DNA from: SICU01 sp038045445
GTDB lineage: Archaea; Nanobdellota; Nanobdellia; Pacearchaeales; GW2011-AR1
Reading direction: 5' to 3'
NCBI GenBank assembly: GCA_038045445.1
Contig: JBBSYC010000010.1
Coordinates: forward strand, 1-53,316
Length of the DNA: 53,316 nt
Below the pieces are notes generated by a model. It was not told the DNA's origin. It saw only the letters and a list, made by a program, of their open reading frames with translations, and did not search any database. Positions 1 through 7,680 of the stretch are shown here, piece by piece; the stretch's first letter is position 1, and every line of letters starts with the position of its first letter. A program made the position numbers and the translations under genes.

Positions 1-94
1 ATACAATTAGAGATATTTATAGTTTATAAAACCTCTCTAAATAGGGTCACTCTCGTTAATAAATGTTTAGATTGTATTAACTATGTAAAAGTAA

Positions 95-499
95 CTAGGG
101 TTGTTTAAGAGGGGTCTTCTTCGCAAGTCTATAATCCAAAGTGTACCTATCAGGTCCGAAAAGAAAAACTGAAATAGTTGCCAAGGCAAGGCCAAAGTCA
201 CGAACCCCGAGAGGATTAAATCCTATCGAGAAAGCTATTCCAATCAAATGAATTCCCAAAATCAAAGAAGCAAATCTTGTATATAATCCAATTATCAAAA
301 ACATTCCTAAAACAAGTTCAACAAAACCATTCAACAAAACTATATTATTCGCAGATATTCCAGAGACCTTAAACCTTTCAGGCACAAAGCTACTCCATGA
401 ACCAGGGTCACTAAGTTGCATAAAAGCAAAATAAAGAAACACAAGCGCAAGAGAAACACGAAGTGTAACAAAACCTAATTCTTTAGAATTCATCATCAT
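95..499 (-). CDS. DoxX family membrane protein
   Basis: Small integral membrane protein of 134 residues with four hydrophobic segments, beginning at about residues 9, 53, 75 and 100. The pattern RVSLALVFLYFAFMQL, then a loop, then a G-FVELVLG-F helix matches the DoxX/SURF4 fold. The family is linked to redox and sulfur metabolism, but the substrate here is unknown. Three consecutive ATG codons open the frame and any of them could be used. It is divergent from the YdeI-like gene and shares an AT-rich promoter gap of about 50 bp with it. Confidence 0.75.
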   Translation of the reverse strand: MMMNSKELGFVTLRVSLALVFLYFAFMQLSDPGSWSSFVPERFKVSGISANNIVLLNGFVELVLGMFLIIGLYTRFASLILGIHLIGIAFSIGFNPLGVRDFGLALATISVFLFGPDRYTLDYRLAKKTPLKQP

Positions 500-549
500 G
501 CATTTAACAAATGTAAAAGATATATAAATTTAATCTGCAAGAAGAATAT

Positions 550-1098
550 ATGGACTCAAAGATAAACTTAATATGTTGCAACACACTAGAAGAATGGCAT
601 AACTGGCTCAAAGAAAATCACCTTAAGGAAAAGAGCATAGGAATAATAATAAACAAAAAACATACTGGAAAAGGAACAATATCTCATTTAGATTCAATGA
701 AAGAAGCAATATGTTTCGGATGGATAGACACCACAATAAAAAGGCTTGACGAAAACAAGTATATAAGACACTTTAGAAGAAGAACCGACAAAAGCACATG
801 GAGTGAAAACACATTGGGATACGCAAAAGAGCTTCTTGAACAGAATAGATTATATCCAGAAGGGTTAAAGAGATATAAAGAAGGTCTTGCGAAACCAGTT
901 TTAGACCATGGAATACCTAAGAACCCAAATACTCCAAAAGATGTAAAAAATGAAATAGAAAATAATAACTTAAAAAAAGAATTCGAGAAAATATCAAAAT
1001 CTCGTAAGAAAATGCATCTAAGATATATTCTAAAAGCTAAAACCAAAGAAACAAGAAAAAAGAGGATAGCACAATTAATTAACAGCCTAAAAAATTAA
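550..1098 (+). CDS. YdeI/OmdA family protein
   Basis: 182-residue soluble protein. Early in the chain it has EEWHNWLKENH, then KEAICFGWIDTTIKRLDENKYIRHF-RRR and S-WSENT, which are the hallmarks of the YdeI/OmpD-associated family. The C-terminus is Lys/Arg-rich with a helical KKRIAQLINSL tail, as is usual for the family. Bacterial relatives are described as protecting against certain peptides, but the biochemical role is not known. The 3' end overlaps the convergent DoxX-like gene by 4 bases. Confidence 0.8.
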   Translation: MDSKINLICCNTLEEWHNWLKENHLKEKSIGIIINKKHTGKGTISHLDSMKEAICFGWIDTTIKRLDENKYIRHFRRRTDKSTWSENTLGYAKELLEQNRLYPEGLKRYKEGLAKPVLDHGIPKNPNTPKDVKNEIENNNLKKEFEKISKSRKKMHLRYILKAKTKETRKKRIAQLINSLKN

Positions 1099-1460
1099 TA
1101 AATCTTCTTCCACAAGCCGTAAGAAACAAACATCACCACAAGAAATACTAATGGCATAAAAGTCGCAGATATGCCCATACCCGATAAAGCAAAAGACATT
1201 GAAGCACCAACTATATCAAAAGTGAAACCTGCATAAGCCCATTCTTTGATTGTTTTCCATTTAGTCTGGATTATTGCAACAGAACCAAGAATTTTAGCGA
1301 AACCTAAAATAATATTCAGATAAAGGGGATACCCCAAACTCTCCATGACTGCATTACCTACTTCAGAGCCAACAATCCCGGAAACTCCGCTAAAAAGCAT
1401 GAATAATGCAAAAATAATCGTAACAATCCAGTAAGTTATTTTAAGTCCTTTTTTAGCCAT
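1095..1460 (-). CDS. DoxX-like family membrane protein
   Basis: 121 residues from the chosen start (MAKKGLK), with four membrane segments. The pattern FSGVSGIVGSEVG, then YPLYLNIILGFAKILGSVAI, then W-YAGFTFDIVGA is typical of the DoxX-like family. An upstream ATG at 1478 exists, but a TATA-like element near 1482-1490 puts the transcript start almost on the ATG at 1460, so a leaderless start there is preferred. Function unknown; it may interact with redox partners, as suggested for DoxX proteins. Confidence 0.75.
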   Translation of the reverse strand: MAKKGLKITYWIVTIIFALFMLFSGVSGIVGSEVGNAVMESLGYPLYLNIILGFAKILGSVAIIQTKWKTIKEWAYAGFTFDIVGASMSFALSGMGISATFMPLVFLVVMFVSYGLWKKIY

Positions 1461-1496
1461 GAGTAAAATAAAAAACAAGTCTTTTTATATGTTTTG

Positions 1497-1832
1497 TTAA
1501 AACATTTTATAAATAAATTCAGGTAAACCATATCTCTCCCTATTAACCCTACCCAACGCTTCACGAATATCTAAGTTTCCATCATTTCCAATCACTTCAT
1601 CTCCTTCATCCACCTTGAAATTTCTATTGTAATCTGTAATAGTAATTTTTCCCCCCTCAGATCTCCCTAAGGATACTTCCTGTTTTGGATCTGCATAAAT
1701 TCTTTTAATCTCCCAATCAGTAAAACCACCCAAATCTAGTCTTCCCTTAATTCTTTCTGGTGGAAAAATAGTCAGAGCAGTAAATAAAGTAGCTATTAGC
1801 CCTAATCCTAGGGGTATTTTTCTCGAACTCAT
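1497..1832 (-). CDS. Hypothetical secreted or membrane-anchored protein
   Basis: 111 residues from MSSRKIP. One N-terminal hydrophobic stretch (residues about 7-22) acts as anchor or signal and is followed by a hydrophilic extracytoplasmic part rich in Asp and Gly. The start at 1832 is preferred because a G-rich stretch lies 5-10 bases upstream and a TATA-like TTATAAAAA lies about 25 bases upstream. A DYNRNFKVDEGDEV segment vaguely recalls Ca-binding loops, but no family was recognised. Confidence 0.5.
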   Translation of the reverse strand: MSSRKIPLGLGLIATLFTALTIFPPERIKGRLDLGGFTDWEIKRIYADPKQEVSLGRSEGGKITITDYNRNFKVDEGDEVIGNDGNLDIREALGRVNRERYGLPEFIYKMF

Positions 1833-1946
1833 AAATCCCCCAAAAAGCAATTCTTTTTATAATTTACTAAATAAGAAATTAATGTAAACAACTTAGGCAA
1901 ATTATTCACTGCTTATTATATCTGAGTCACCGTAATAGAAAACTAA

Positions 1947-2099
1947 TCAGTCAGGCAAATCTTCAAACTTTACTTTCCATTGATTTTCCCACATCTTTTT
2001 CTTCTTAGCACTACATTTAGGGCAGTATTTTCTTGGAAATCTAGCATTTAAGGGAGCCTCAAATTCCTTCTTGCAATTAAAGCATTTCTGTTTAGCCAT
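1947..2099 (-). CDS. 50-residue zinc-finger microprotein
   Basis: Short reading frame starting MAKQKCFNCKKEF. It has two CxxC pairs (C6/C9 and C26/C29), so it most likely folds around one zinc ion as a small zinc ribbon, followed by a basic KKKK patch and an acidic end (FEDLPD). The Cys spacing and basic patch suggest nucleic-acid or ribosome binding, which is inference. It has its own ATG in an otherwise gene-poor gap. Confidence 0.6.
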   Translation of the reverse strand: MAKQKCFNCKKEFEAPLNARFPRKYCPKCSAKKKKMWENQWKVKFEDLPD

Positions 2100-2170
2100 A
2101 AATAACAAAGGAATCAGTGATATATAAATGAGTTACCCTTTGAAATTATCTATGTAAAACCCATTTTCAT

Positions 2171-2544
2171 TCATAAGCATCTTGTAAATTCATAATGTTT
2201 TACACCTTTCATTTTATTTCCATTAGACAATCCAGGCCATTTCACAATTCTTTTGATAGTTGATTCAGACCTAAAAATCTCTTTCCCCCATTGTTTAATT
2301 GGTTTCACAGGTCTTCCTACTTTCCCCCCAAGAAATGGAATCTCACCAGTTGTTAAATATTCTTTCCATATCTGGTCAACTCTTCTCACAGAAACCTTTG
2401 CTTCTCTTCTTGACTGATAACTAGATTTACCCTCGGCTTTCAGCCGAAGAGCCTCGAGGAGACTCTTTTTAGTGAATTTCCTCTCCTCGTTTATTTTGTT
2501 GTTAAGAACTAATTTTCGGATAACACATCTCCAAATAAAAACAT
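2171..2544 (-). pseudogene. Decayed IS481-type transposase, N-terminal part only
   Basis: Two frames together give an archaeal transposase start. From ATG 2544 the frame reads MFLFGDVLSEN and then hits TAG. One frame over it continues LVLNNKINEERKFTKKS, AEGKSSYQSRREAKVSVRRVDQIWKEY, GEIPFLGGKVGRPVKPI. This is an N-terminal helix-turn-helix region as in IS481/ISNCY-type transposases. After about residue 90 the similarity is lost and no DDE catalytic domain follows. It is therefore a frameshifted and truncated remnant of an insertion sequence. The family assignment is from memory of the motif. Confidence 0.6.
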
Positions 2545-2546
2545 AT

Positions 2547-2590
2547 ATTTATATACCCTAAAAAAAACACATACTTATAGGAGAAACATA
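2547..2590 (+). promoter_or_regulatory. Promoter and ribosome-binding site of the cold-shock gene
   Basis: A TTTATATA box at about 2548-2555 lies roughly 40 bases before the ATG of the cold-shock gene, followed by AGGAG at 2579-2583. The short leader with a Shine-Dalgarno site contrasts with the many leaderless genes around it. Confidence 0.45.
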
Positions 2591-2591
2591 A

Positions 2592-2783
2592 ATGAAAGGT
2601 AAAATAAAGTTCTTTAATGAAATGAAAGGTTTCGGATTCGTCACAGGAGAAGACGGAAAAGACTATTTCATCCATAGCACCGGCATTGAAAGCAACGCAT
2701 CTCTAAACAAAGACGATGAAGTTACATTCGAAGTAGAAACCGGTGATAAAGGCCTAAAAGCTGTAAAAGTCAAGAAAGCTTAA
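2592..2783 (+). CDS. cspA: Cold-shock domain protein
   Basis: 63-residue single cold-shock domain, the usual length for the family. RNP1 is KGFGFV (residues about 12-17) and RNP2 is DYFIH (about 24-28), the aromatic residues that stack on single-stranded RNA or DNA. It is expected to act as an RNA chaperone in the cytoplasm. Cold-shock proteins are patchily distributed in archaea and often acquired from bacteria. The gene has its own promoter and ribosome-binding site. Confidence 0.92.
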   Translation: MKGKIKFFNEMKGFGFVTGEDGKDYFIHSTGIESNASLNKDDEVTFEVETGDKGLKAVKVKKA

Positions 2784-2837
2784 TTAGTAAGATTTTTCTT
2801 TTTGTTATCTGAGATATAATATACTTGTATAGTGTAA

Positions 2838-2900
2838 CGCTCGGACCACACCAGAGGCACTTATCCCACGCTGGGAGGAAAAATTGCTAATTTTTGGACT
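2838..2900 (+). ncRNA. Candidate small RNA, GC-rich island
   Basis: About 42 bases of clearly GC-rich sequence (2838-2879) stand out in an AT-rich gap. A TATA-like GATATAATA lies at 2813-2821, about 25 bases before it, and a T-run follows at 2894-2900. It contains the perfect hairpin TCCCA-CGC-TGGGA (2869-2881) and a weaker GCTC/GAGGC pairing. No reading frame fits. In hyper-AT archaeal genomes such islands often mark RNA genes, but no RNA family was recognised. Confidence 0.35.
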
Positions 2901-3558
2901 TATTTTTCTTTTTAGCTTTCTCTTTAACTTGTTTAGTGAATAACTTCCAGATTTTATCAGTTATAGATTTTGGAACAAAGATCATTTTTTGATTAATTAG
3001 TTTCTCAAGTTTTTCTCCTAGCCCCAAAATAACAGTCTCATTTCCTAATCGGACCTGTTCTTTTGATTCTTCTACAATGTTATTCCAGTTAATTCTGCTT
3101 TTGTTAACGATCGAAATAATGTCCTCCAAATCCTTGTCTCGTGAGGTAACACTTTTCATGATAAGAATATCGCTTGGATCTGCAATTTTTATGATAAGAT
3201 TGCCAAATTCATGTGTTTGTTTAGTTCGTTCCTTCATTCCATCAGAGAAAGTTGAGGTAATTATCTTATCCATAAACATATCAAAACGGCAATTGTTAAA
3301 CTCAAGCATAAGCGGAGTATTGCTTTTCAAACCATAAACTAGGGTTACGTCAGATTCTTTAGCCCCAAGTTTTCTCAACACATTCATAAATTCTTCTCTA
3401 TCACTCTTTTTATTGAATACCAAATCAATATCTAATGTAGCATTTTTAATTCCCATAAACATCATAGCAGTTCCGCCTATAGCATAAACAGACATTTTCT
3501 TAGGAAGTGTCCTACCTATCGCAATTAGCATATCTTCTTGCTGTTGTACATCAATCAT
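2887..3558 (-). CDS. DUF6036-type nucleotidyltransferase, AbiEii-like toxin
   Basis: 223 residues. YAIGGTAMMFMGIKNATLDIDLVF near residue 25-48 contains the GG...TxDID signature of the nucleotidyltransferase superfamily as in AbiEii and DUF6036 proteins. The C-terminus is very basic. In AbiE-like systems the nucleotidyltransferase is the toxin and blocks growth, probably by modifying tRNA. It starts inside the last codons of the winged-helix gene before it (4-base overlap), the usual antitoxin-first order. Assignment as a toxin is inference from fold and context. Confidence 0.7.
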   Translation of the reverse strand: MIDVQQQEDMLIAIGRTLPKKMSVYAIGGTAMMFMGIKNATLDIDLVFNKKSDREEFMNVLRKLGAKESDVTLVYGLKSNTPLMLEFNNCRFDMFMDKIITSTFSDGMKERTKQTHEFGNLIIKIADPSDILIMKSVTSRDKDLEDIISIVNKSRINWNNIVEESKEQVRLGNETVILGLGEKLEKLINQKMIFVPKSITDKIWKLFTKQVKEKAKKKNKSKN

Positions 3559-4208
3559 CTTGTATACTCCTCAAGGTCTGCACGATTTAATGGAATATAA
3601 ACTTTCCATTTCTTTTCAACATCTTTAAAATCATCAGAAGAAATACCCTGAACAATGTAGCGAAATTGATTGGTCTTTCTCTTTTTTGCTAAATTGAGAA
3701 ATCTTTTAGGCATTCGTTTTATCTTTTTTACAATTTTTCTTGCAGTCTCATAGAGAGCAACTACCTCACTAACTAAATCATCTTTTTTAGCTAGATTATA
3801 CAATAAATTCCAATCAGATATCTTTCTAAATAATATCAACGAAGCGATAAGATATCTAACATCTTTTTGCTTTATGGCATAAATAAGAGCTTCCTCATAA
3901 GAGGGTGTTCTGTCATGAACATAATAATCATTAGGAGGGGCAACTATGGCATAACTAACAGTAGGTGAAGCTTTACTTATCCATTGAGTATAACTTATGC
4001 CTTTTTGCTTATTCTTGAGAGAGATATTGTACAATCTTTTTTTACCTGCTTCATAACTAGTTTTAACATATCCTAATTTTCTTAATCTATGAATAACATA
4101 AATTGCTTTAGATCTCTCTATCTTTAATCTATTTTCAAAAGTCTCTAAAGTATAGATTCCTTGCAATGATTCTGCCAATTTTTCATACTTATTACTTCCC
4201 TTTATCAT
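3555..4208 (-). CDS. Winged-helix antitoxin/regulator, AbiEi-like
   Basis: 217 residues. The first 65 form a winged helix-turn-helix (YTLETFENRLKIERSKAIYVIHRLRKLGYV), followed by an all-alpha region rich in Lys. Together with the overlapping nucleotidyltransferase gene this resembles type IV AbiE-like toxin-antitoxin pairs. The ATG at 4208 overlaps one of two perfect 16-bp repeats, so the protein probably represses its own promoter. It is the first gene of a two-gene operon. Confidence 0.65.
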   Translation of the reverse strand: MIKGSNKYEKLAESLQGIYTLETFENRLKIERSKAIYVIHRLRKLGYVKTSYEAGKKRLYNISLKNKQKGISYTQWISKASPTVSYAIVAPPNDYYVHDRTPSYEEALIYAIKQKDVRYLIASLILFRKISDWNLLYNLAKKDDLVSEVVALYETARKIVKKIKRMPKRFLNLAKKRKTNQFRYIVQGISSDDFKDVEKKWKVYIPLNRADLEEYTR

Positions 4209-4286
4209 TATTAAATGTATAAGGTTTAATATATAAACCTTACTATTTTAAGTTTAATTATTAAATGTATAACTAATAATATATAA
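4207..4286 (-). promoter_or_regulatory. Duplicated operator of the toxin-antitoxin operon
   Basis: The 16-mer ATTATTAAATGTATAA occurs twice on the + strand, at 4207-4222 and 4257-4272, and both copies are followed 6 bases later by ATATATAA. One copy overlaps the antitoxin start codon and the other lies 50 bp upstream. Spacing and position fit cooperative autorepression by the winged-helix protein. Binding is inferred. Confidence 0.5.
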
Positions 4287-4432
4287 ATAACGTCATATAT
4301 TACTCTTTTCATTGTATAAAATAATGAATATTTAATTTTTTTAGACTTTCCTATACCCACTTTATATTCAAAAGGTTAATACCATAAAACCTAACTTCCG
4401 ACGAGGGAGCTAGGTGTTACAGGTGTGTGAGA

Positions 4433-4514
4433 CGCCCGAACCAGGAATCGAACCTGGAAATCCGTAAGGAAATCGGTTTTCGAAACCGACGCAGTACCAT
4501 TGTGCCATCCGGGC
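4433..4514 (-). tRNA. tRNA-Ser(CGA)
   Basis: Full class II cloverleaf of 82 nt. Acceptor is GCCCGGA/TTCGGGC, D stem GCA/TGC, anticodon hairpin TCGGT-TTCGAAA-ACCGA giving anticodon CGA, a long variable arm (TCC/GGA), T arm CCAGG-TTCGATT-CCTGG, and discriminator G as expected for archaeal serine tRNA. No intron and no encoded CCA. It reads UCG codons. Confidence 0.93.
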
Positions 4515-4563
4515 CTTTATGCTTATGCAACAAAGACAATCATCAATTTTTAAGTCTTGACAA

Positions 4564-4815
4564 TTACTTTCCCCATCTCCACCTAGGCTTCTCACCTGTT
4601 TTATAACAAATAAAAATCAAAACCAACGATAATATAACAAAAGGAACAAAAATACCTATAAGTGTGTCACTTACAGAATTAGACCTAATATCTGTAGCCA
4701 CAAAAACAAGTAAAACTAAAAGAACATAAACTGCTAGAATTAAACAGCCTTGCCATGTGCAAGGATACCATCCATAACCATATCTCTTAGCCTTAAACCA
4801 AAGTCGTCTGGCCAT
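4564..4815 (-). CDS. Small two-helix membrane protein
   Basis: 83 residues. The basic, aromatic N-terminus MARRLWFKAKRYGYGWYPCTWQG is followed by two membrane helices (about residues 24-42 and 52-71) and a short basic tail ending PRWRWGK. The YGYGWYPCTWQGCL segment looks like that of a widespread uncharacterised small membrane family, but no function is known. It follows tRNA-Ser on the same strand. Confidence 0.6.
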   Translation of the reverse strand: MARRLWFKAKRYGYGWYPCTWQGCLILAVYVLLVLLVFVATDIRSNSVSDTLIGIFVPFVILSLVLIFICYKTGEKPRWRWGK

Positions 4816-4863
4816 TCTTAAACCAGCAGTTAGACTTTTAAATACTTGATTGTTAAGAAGAAC

Positions 4864-5316
4864 ATGAAAATAAAAAGAGGGATACTTATAGGATTAGTCT
4901 TATACTTTGCAAGTCTAATAATAAATGTAATCTTAACAATTACCTCTAAAATAAACCTTGGTCAAAGTCAAAGCATCTCAACAACTTACTGGGTAATAAT
5001 AATAGTCACAACGGTAATCTTGACAGGACTGGCAAGCATATGGTATTTCAACAAAGCAAATAGAAATGCAAAAGAAGGATTGAAGCTTGGAATAACTTTT
5101 GTCATTGTGGGGTTCATAATAGACCTTTTGTTCTTCCTAACTCAATCAGGAGGAATCCAAGTAATGAAAGAATACTATACAAATCTCTCAATTTATCTTG
5201 TTTTGATTCTGGTTGTCGCAACTTGTATATTCATTGGGTCAAGAAACAACACCCATGGAAGACATTCAGTTAAAAATCCAAAGATGAAAAGCAAATCAAG
5301 AAAAAATAAAAAGTAA
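4864..5316 (+). CDS. Four-helix membrane protein, unknown
   Basis: 150 residues from MKIKRG, with four hydrophobic segments and a strongly basic tail (KMKSKSRKNKK). The start at 4864 is chosen because a TATA-like TTTTTAAATA lies about 25 bases upstream, while an in-frame TTG at 4846 would fall upstream of the expected transcript start. No family recognised. Confidence 0.55.
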   Translation: MKIKRGILIGLVLYFASLIINVILTITSKINLGQSQSISTTYWVIIIVTTVILTGLASIWYFNKANRNAKEGLKLGITFVIVGFIIDLLFFLTQSGGIQVMKEYYTNLSIYLVLILVVATCIFIGSRNNTHGRHSVKNPKMKSKSRKNKK

Positions 5317-5319
5317 AAC

Positions 5320-5562
5320 CTAAGCTACTCTGGCCCTATAAGAATCATCATTTGAGGAAGCATAAATTTCTCCCCTAGAAATGTAGGGTATAATGCTCTC
5401 TCTCTTTCTCGCCAATTCATCATATATGTCAAATGTTTGCATTCCCATCCTAACTGCAGAATCCTGTGGAAAATATTTAGATGGTCTATAAGGAAGTGTA
5501 TACTTTCTATCATTTCCTCCTTCGGAGACATCTGCAACTGGAATGAGATTTAGAGATTCCAT
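5320..5562 (-). CDS. Hypothetical 80-residue protein
   Basis: Hydrophilic protein with no membrane segment or known motif, containing RKYTLPYRPSKYFPQDSAVR and an acidic/basic mix towards the C-terminus. An overlapping frame (5325-5537) exists but has a less protein-like composition. Length, Met-Glu-Ser start and layout recall the broken gene at 10764-11004, which may be a distant relative. Existence as a real gene is likely but unproven. Confidence 0.45.
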   Translation of the reverse strand: MESLNLIPVADVSEGGNDRKYTLPYRPSKYFPQDSAVRMGMQTFDIYDELARKRESIIPYISRGEIYASSNDDSYRARVA

Positions 5563-5662
5563 GAAAAACTGATAAATAAGGATTTAATAATTTTACTATT
5601 ATAGATTCTGTGGATTGTGTCGGGCGATAACATTTAAAAGACACAATTCTAAAGATAAATAA

Positions 5663-5818
5663 CCTCCGATAGCTCAACGGTAGAGCGCGCGGCTGTAGGA
5701 TAGCGCAGACATTTCCCTTCCTTGGGAAAAAGTATGAAGCGCAATAAGAATGGTTTCGTTAGAAATCATTGGTTCATGTAGAACCCGCGTTACCCAAGTT
5801 CGACTCTTGGTCGGGGGA
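5663..5818 (+). tRNA. tRNA-Tyr(GUA) with an 85-nt intron
   Basis: Exons are 5663-5698 and 5784-5818. Acceptor is CCTCCGA/TCGGGGG with C1:G72, the archaeal tyrosine identity pair, and discriminator A. D stem is GCTC/GAGC. After splicing the anticodon hairpin is CGCGG-CTGTAGC-CCGCG, anticodon GUA. T arm CCAAG-TTCGACT-CTTGG. Splice sites were placed with a bulge-helix-bulge: CTGT pairs with GTAG, with 3-nt bulges AGG and AAC. Confidence 0.9.
5699..5783 (+). other. tRNA-Tyr intron
   Basis: Canonical 37/38 position, to be removed by the archaeal splicing endonuclease. At 85 nt it is long for a tRNA intron. It contains short hairpins such as TTTCCC/GGGAAA near 5714-5728. The central helix of the splice motif depends on two G-U pairs, so the motif is somewhat relaxed. 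No reading frame was recognised in it. Confidence 0.75.
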
Positions 5819-6008
5819 TAGAACCTTTGTATTCGATTGAGAATAAATTTGGAAATTAGAATAGGCCACGAAATTTTAACTTTGCTTGAATTAGGAGAAT
5901 CAACAAAATGAGAAATTCTAATCTCAATTCAGGAAGAATCTATAAAGTTTTAATATCGTTTGAAAAAAAGATTAGTTAGTTTTATTGTATAAAAAAAGGC
6001 AAAATTAT

Positions 6009-6488
6009 TTAATTGCCACCAGGTGGTGCAGACGGAGTACACTTGCCAGTATATAATGATGCGCCTCCAAATGCAGTACATGTCCACGTATTGGAATTAA
6101 TTTGATTACATGCATCTACATGAACATCACATTCATAATAATCAATTGTTGCATCAACATCAGGGCTACATTGCAAACCTTCAGAAGTTAGTTGAAAGCA
6201 TTGTTGAGTGAGATCGGTTGTTAGTTGGGTTACACATTGCTCAAATGCGGCTAGTGCTGATGCCTGATTAGATACACAATTATCAATTGCATTTTGTTTT
6301 GCTTGTTCTCTTGTGCTACCTGATCCGGTCCCTGTAATACCTCCCGTGTTGCATGTATAATAACCCGGGCATGTAATCGTAGTACCTTCAGCTATAACTG
6401 GTTGCCCTTGAAACTGTAAAACTGCTATTATAAATAGAATAGTTAAAAAAATGAATGTAGTGGATTTGTAGAAAGTTGATTTTTTCAT
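6009..6488 (-). CDS. Secreted Cys-rich protein
   Basis: 159 residues from MKKSTFYK. A hydrophobic signal segment ends near QPVIAEG, followed by a Gly/Thr-rich stretch and about eleven cysteines (CPGYYTC, NCV, CV, QQC, QC, YECDV, DAC, WTC, GKC). It is expected to be exported and disulfide-bonded. An upstream ATG at 6590 would add an unlikely hydrophobic extension before the signal. The disulfide content fits the DsbA-type protein at 8297-9046 and the VKOR at 29557-29943. No family recognised. Confidence 0.6.
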   Translation of the reverse strand: MKKSTFYKSTTFIFLTILFIIAVLQFQGQPVIAEGTTITCPGYYTCNTGGITGTGSGSTREQAKQNAIDNCVSNQASALAAFEQCVTQLTTDLTQQCFQLTSEGLQCSPDVDATIDYYECDVHVDACNQINSNTWTCTAFGGASLYTGKCTPSAPPGGN

Positions 6489-6627
6489 AAAAAAGAAATA
6501 CTGTAATCTATTTATATAGATAAGTGTTCTCAGAAATAGATGTTGAAAGATAATAAGAAGAAAGCAACTTTGACATAATATAATGCTCAAGACAATAATT
6601 TAAATCCTCAAATAACTAAAATAAAAC

Positions 6628-7386
6628 ATGCTAATCGATGTCCACTGCCACCTTGACAAGTTAATTGATGAAGGTATTTCAGCAGAAAAAGCAATAAAAA
6701 ACGCCAAGGCAAAAGGCGTAGAAAAAATAGTTGTAAACGGAACAACCCATGAACAAAACATCATAATATTGGAATTAGCAAAAAAACATAAAGAAGTTTT
6801 GCCAGCCTTAGGAATCTATCCCTTAGATGCACTTAAACTATCAGAAAAAGAAATAGATAAAGAAATAGATTTTATAATAGAAAATAAAAAAGGTATCGTG
6901 GCAATAGGTGAAGTAGGTTTAGACTTAAAAGAAGAAGAGTTACATAAAACATTAGACAAACAAAAAGCAAACCTCACAAAATTTGTAAATCTGGCAATTA
7001 AATTAAACAAACCAGTAATAGTTCATTCAAGAAAAGCAGAGCTACATACGATAGAACTATTAGAATCATTAAATGCAAAAAAAGTAATCATGCACTGTTT
7101 TTCTGGGAAAATGTCTTTAGTAGACAGAATTGTAAAAAACAATTGGTTTTTATCTATACCCTCAAATATACATTACTCAGAGCAATTTCAAGATGTAGTC
7201 AAAAGAGTTCCAATTCAAAATCTTCTATGTGAAACAGACACCCCTTATCTTCATCCATTAAAAGAGTGGCCAAATGAACCTGCAAATGTCATTTACAGTT
7301 ATAAAAAAATAGCCGAAATAAAAAAGATTCAAGTAAAAGAAGTAGAAAAACAAATAGAAGACAATTTCGATAAACTATTCAAATAG
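6628..7386 (+). CDS. tatD: TatD family metal-dependent hydrolase
   Basis: 252 residues, the normal family length, in a TIM-barrel amidohydrolase fold. Metal ligands visible are DVHCH (H6, H8), GEVGLD (E95), VHSRKA (H133), HCFSG (H156) and ETDTPYL (D204). Family members act as 3'-5' exonucleases/DNases on DNA or RNA and some edit D-aminoacyl-tRNA. It ends with TAG, which shows that TAG is a normal stop here. It stands alone upstream of two small membrane genes. Confidence 0.92.
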   Translation: MLIDVHCHLDKLIDEGISAEKAIKNAKAKGVEKIVVNGTTHEQNIIILELAKKHKEVLPALGIYPLDALKLSEKEIDKEIDFIIENKKGIVAIGEVGLDLKEEELHKTLDKQKANLTKFVNLAIKLNKPVIVHSRKAELHTIELLESLNAKKVIMHCFSGKMSLVDRIVKNNWFLSIPSNIHYSEQFQDVVKRVPIQNLLCETDTPYLHPLKEWPNEPANVIYSYKKIAEIKKIQVKEVEKQIEDNFDKLFK

Positions 7387-7416
7387 TTTTATTAACTAAA
7401 ATAGGTAATAGTAATC

Positions 7417-7680
7417 ATGGATGGGGTGATGGTTATAGGATGGATAGGAGCATTCATGCTTATATTAGCATATTTTCTTTTAATCCATAAGAATCTTACA
7501 AGTAGGTCAAGGAGATATCAAGCCCTTAATGTCGTAGGTTCTCTTCTCTTAGCGATAAACACTCTCACAACAAAAGCATATCCCTCTTTCATTACAAACA
7601 TAATATGGTTTCTAATAGGACTGTATGGTATTTTCCATATAGTAAAACATCACAAACTGCATAAGTCAAAAAAGAGATGA
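7417..7680 (+). CDS. CBU_0592-like small membrane protein
   Basis: 87 residues with three membrane segments. It has GWIGAFMLILAYFLL, then RYQALNVVGSLLLAINTL, then FITNIIWFLIGLYGI and a basic His/Lys tail, the pattern of the CBU_0592 family of SWEET-like small membrane proteins of unknown function. A second ATG at 7429 is an alternative start. It overlaps the next membrane gene by 4 bases. Confidence 0.7.
   Translation: MDGVMVIGWIGAFMLILAYFLLIHKNLTSRSRRYQALNVVGSLLLAINTLTTKAYPSFITNIIWFLIGLYGIFHIVKHHKLHKSKKR

Noticed and set aside
4410..4595. A 61-codon open frame on the minus strand
   Set aside because: It runs through the whole tRNA-Ser gene; the composition follows from the tRNA sequence.
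5820..6008. Possible RNA gene after tRNA-Tyr
   Set aside because: Only a weak inverted similarity (GAAATTAGAAT / ATTCTAATCTC) was seen in AT-rich sequence, with no GC-rich core.
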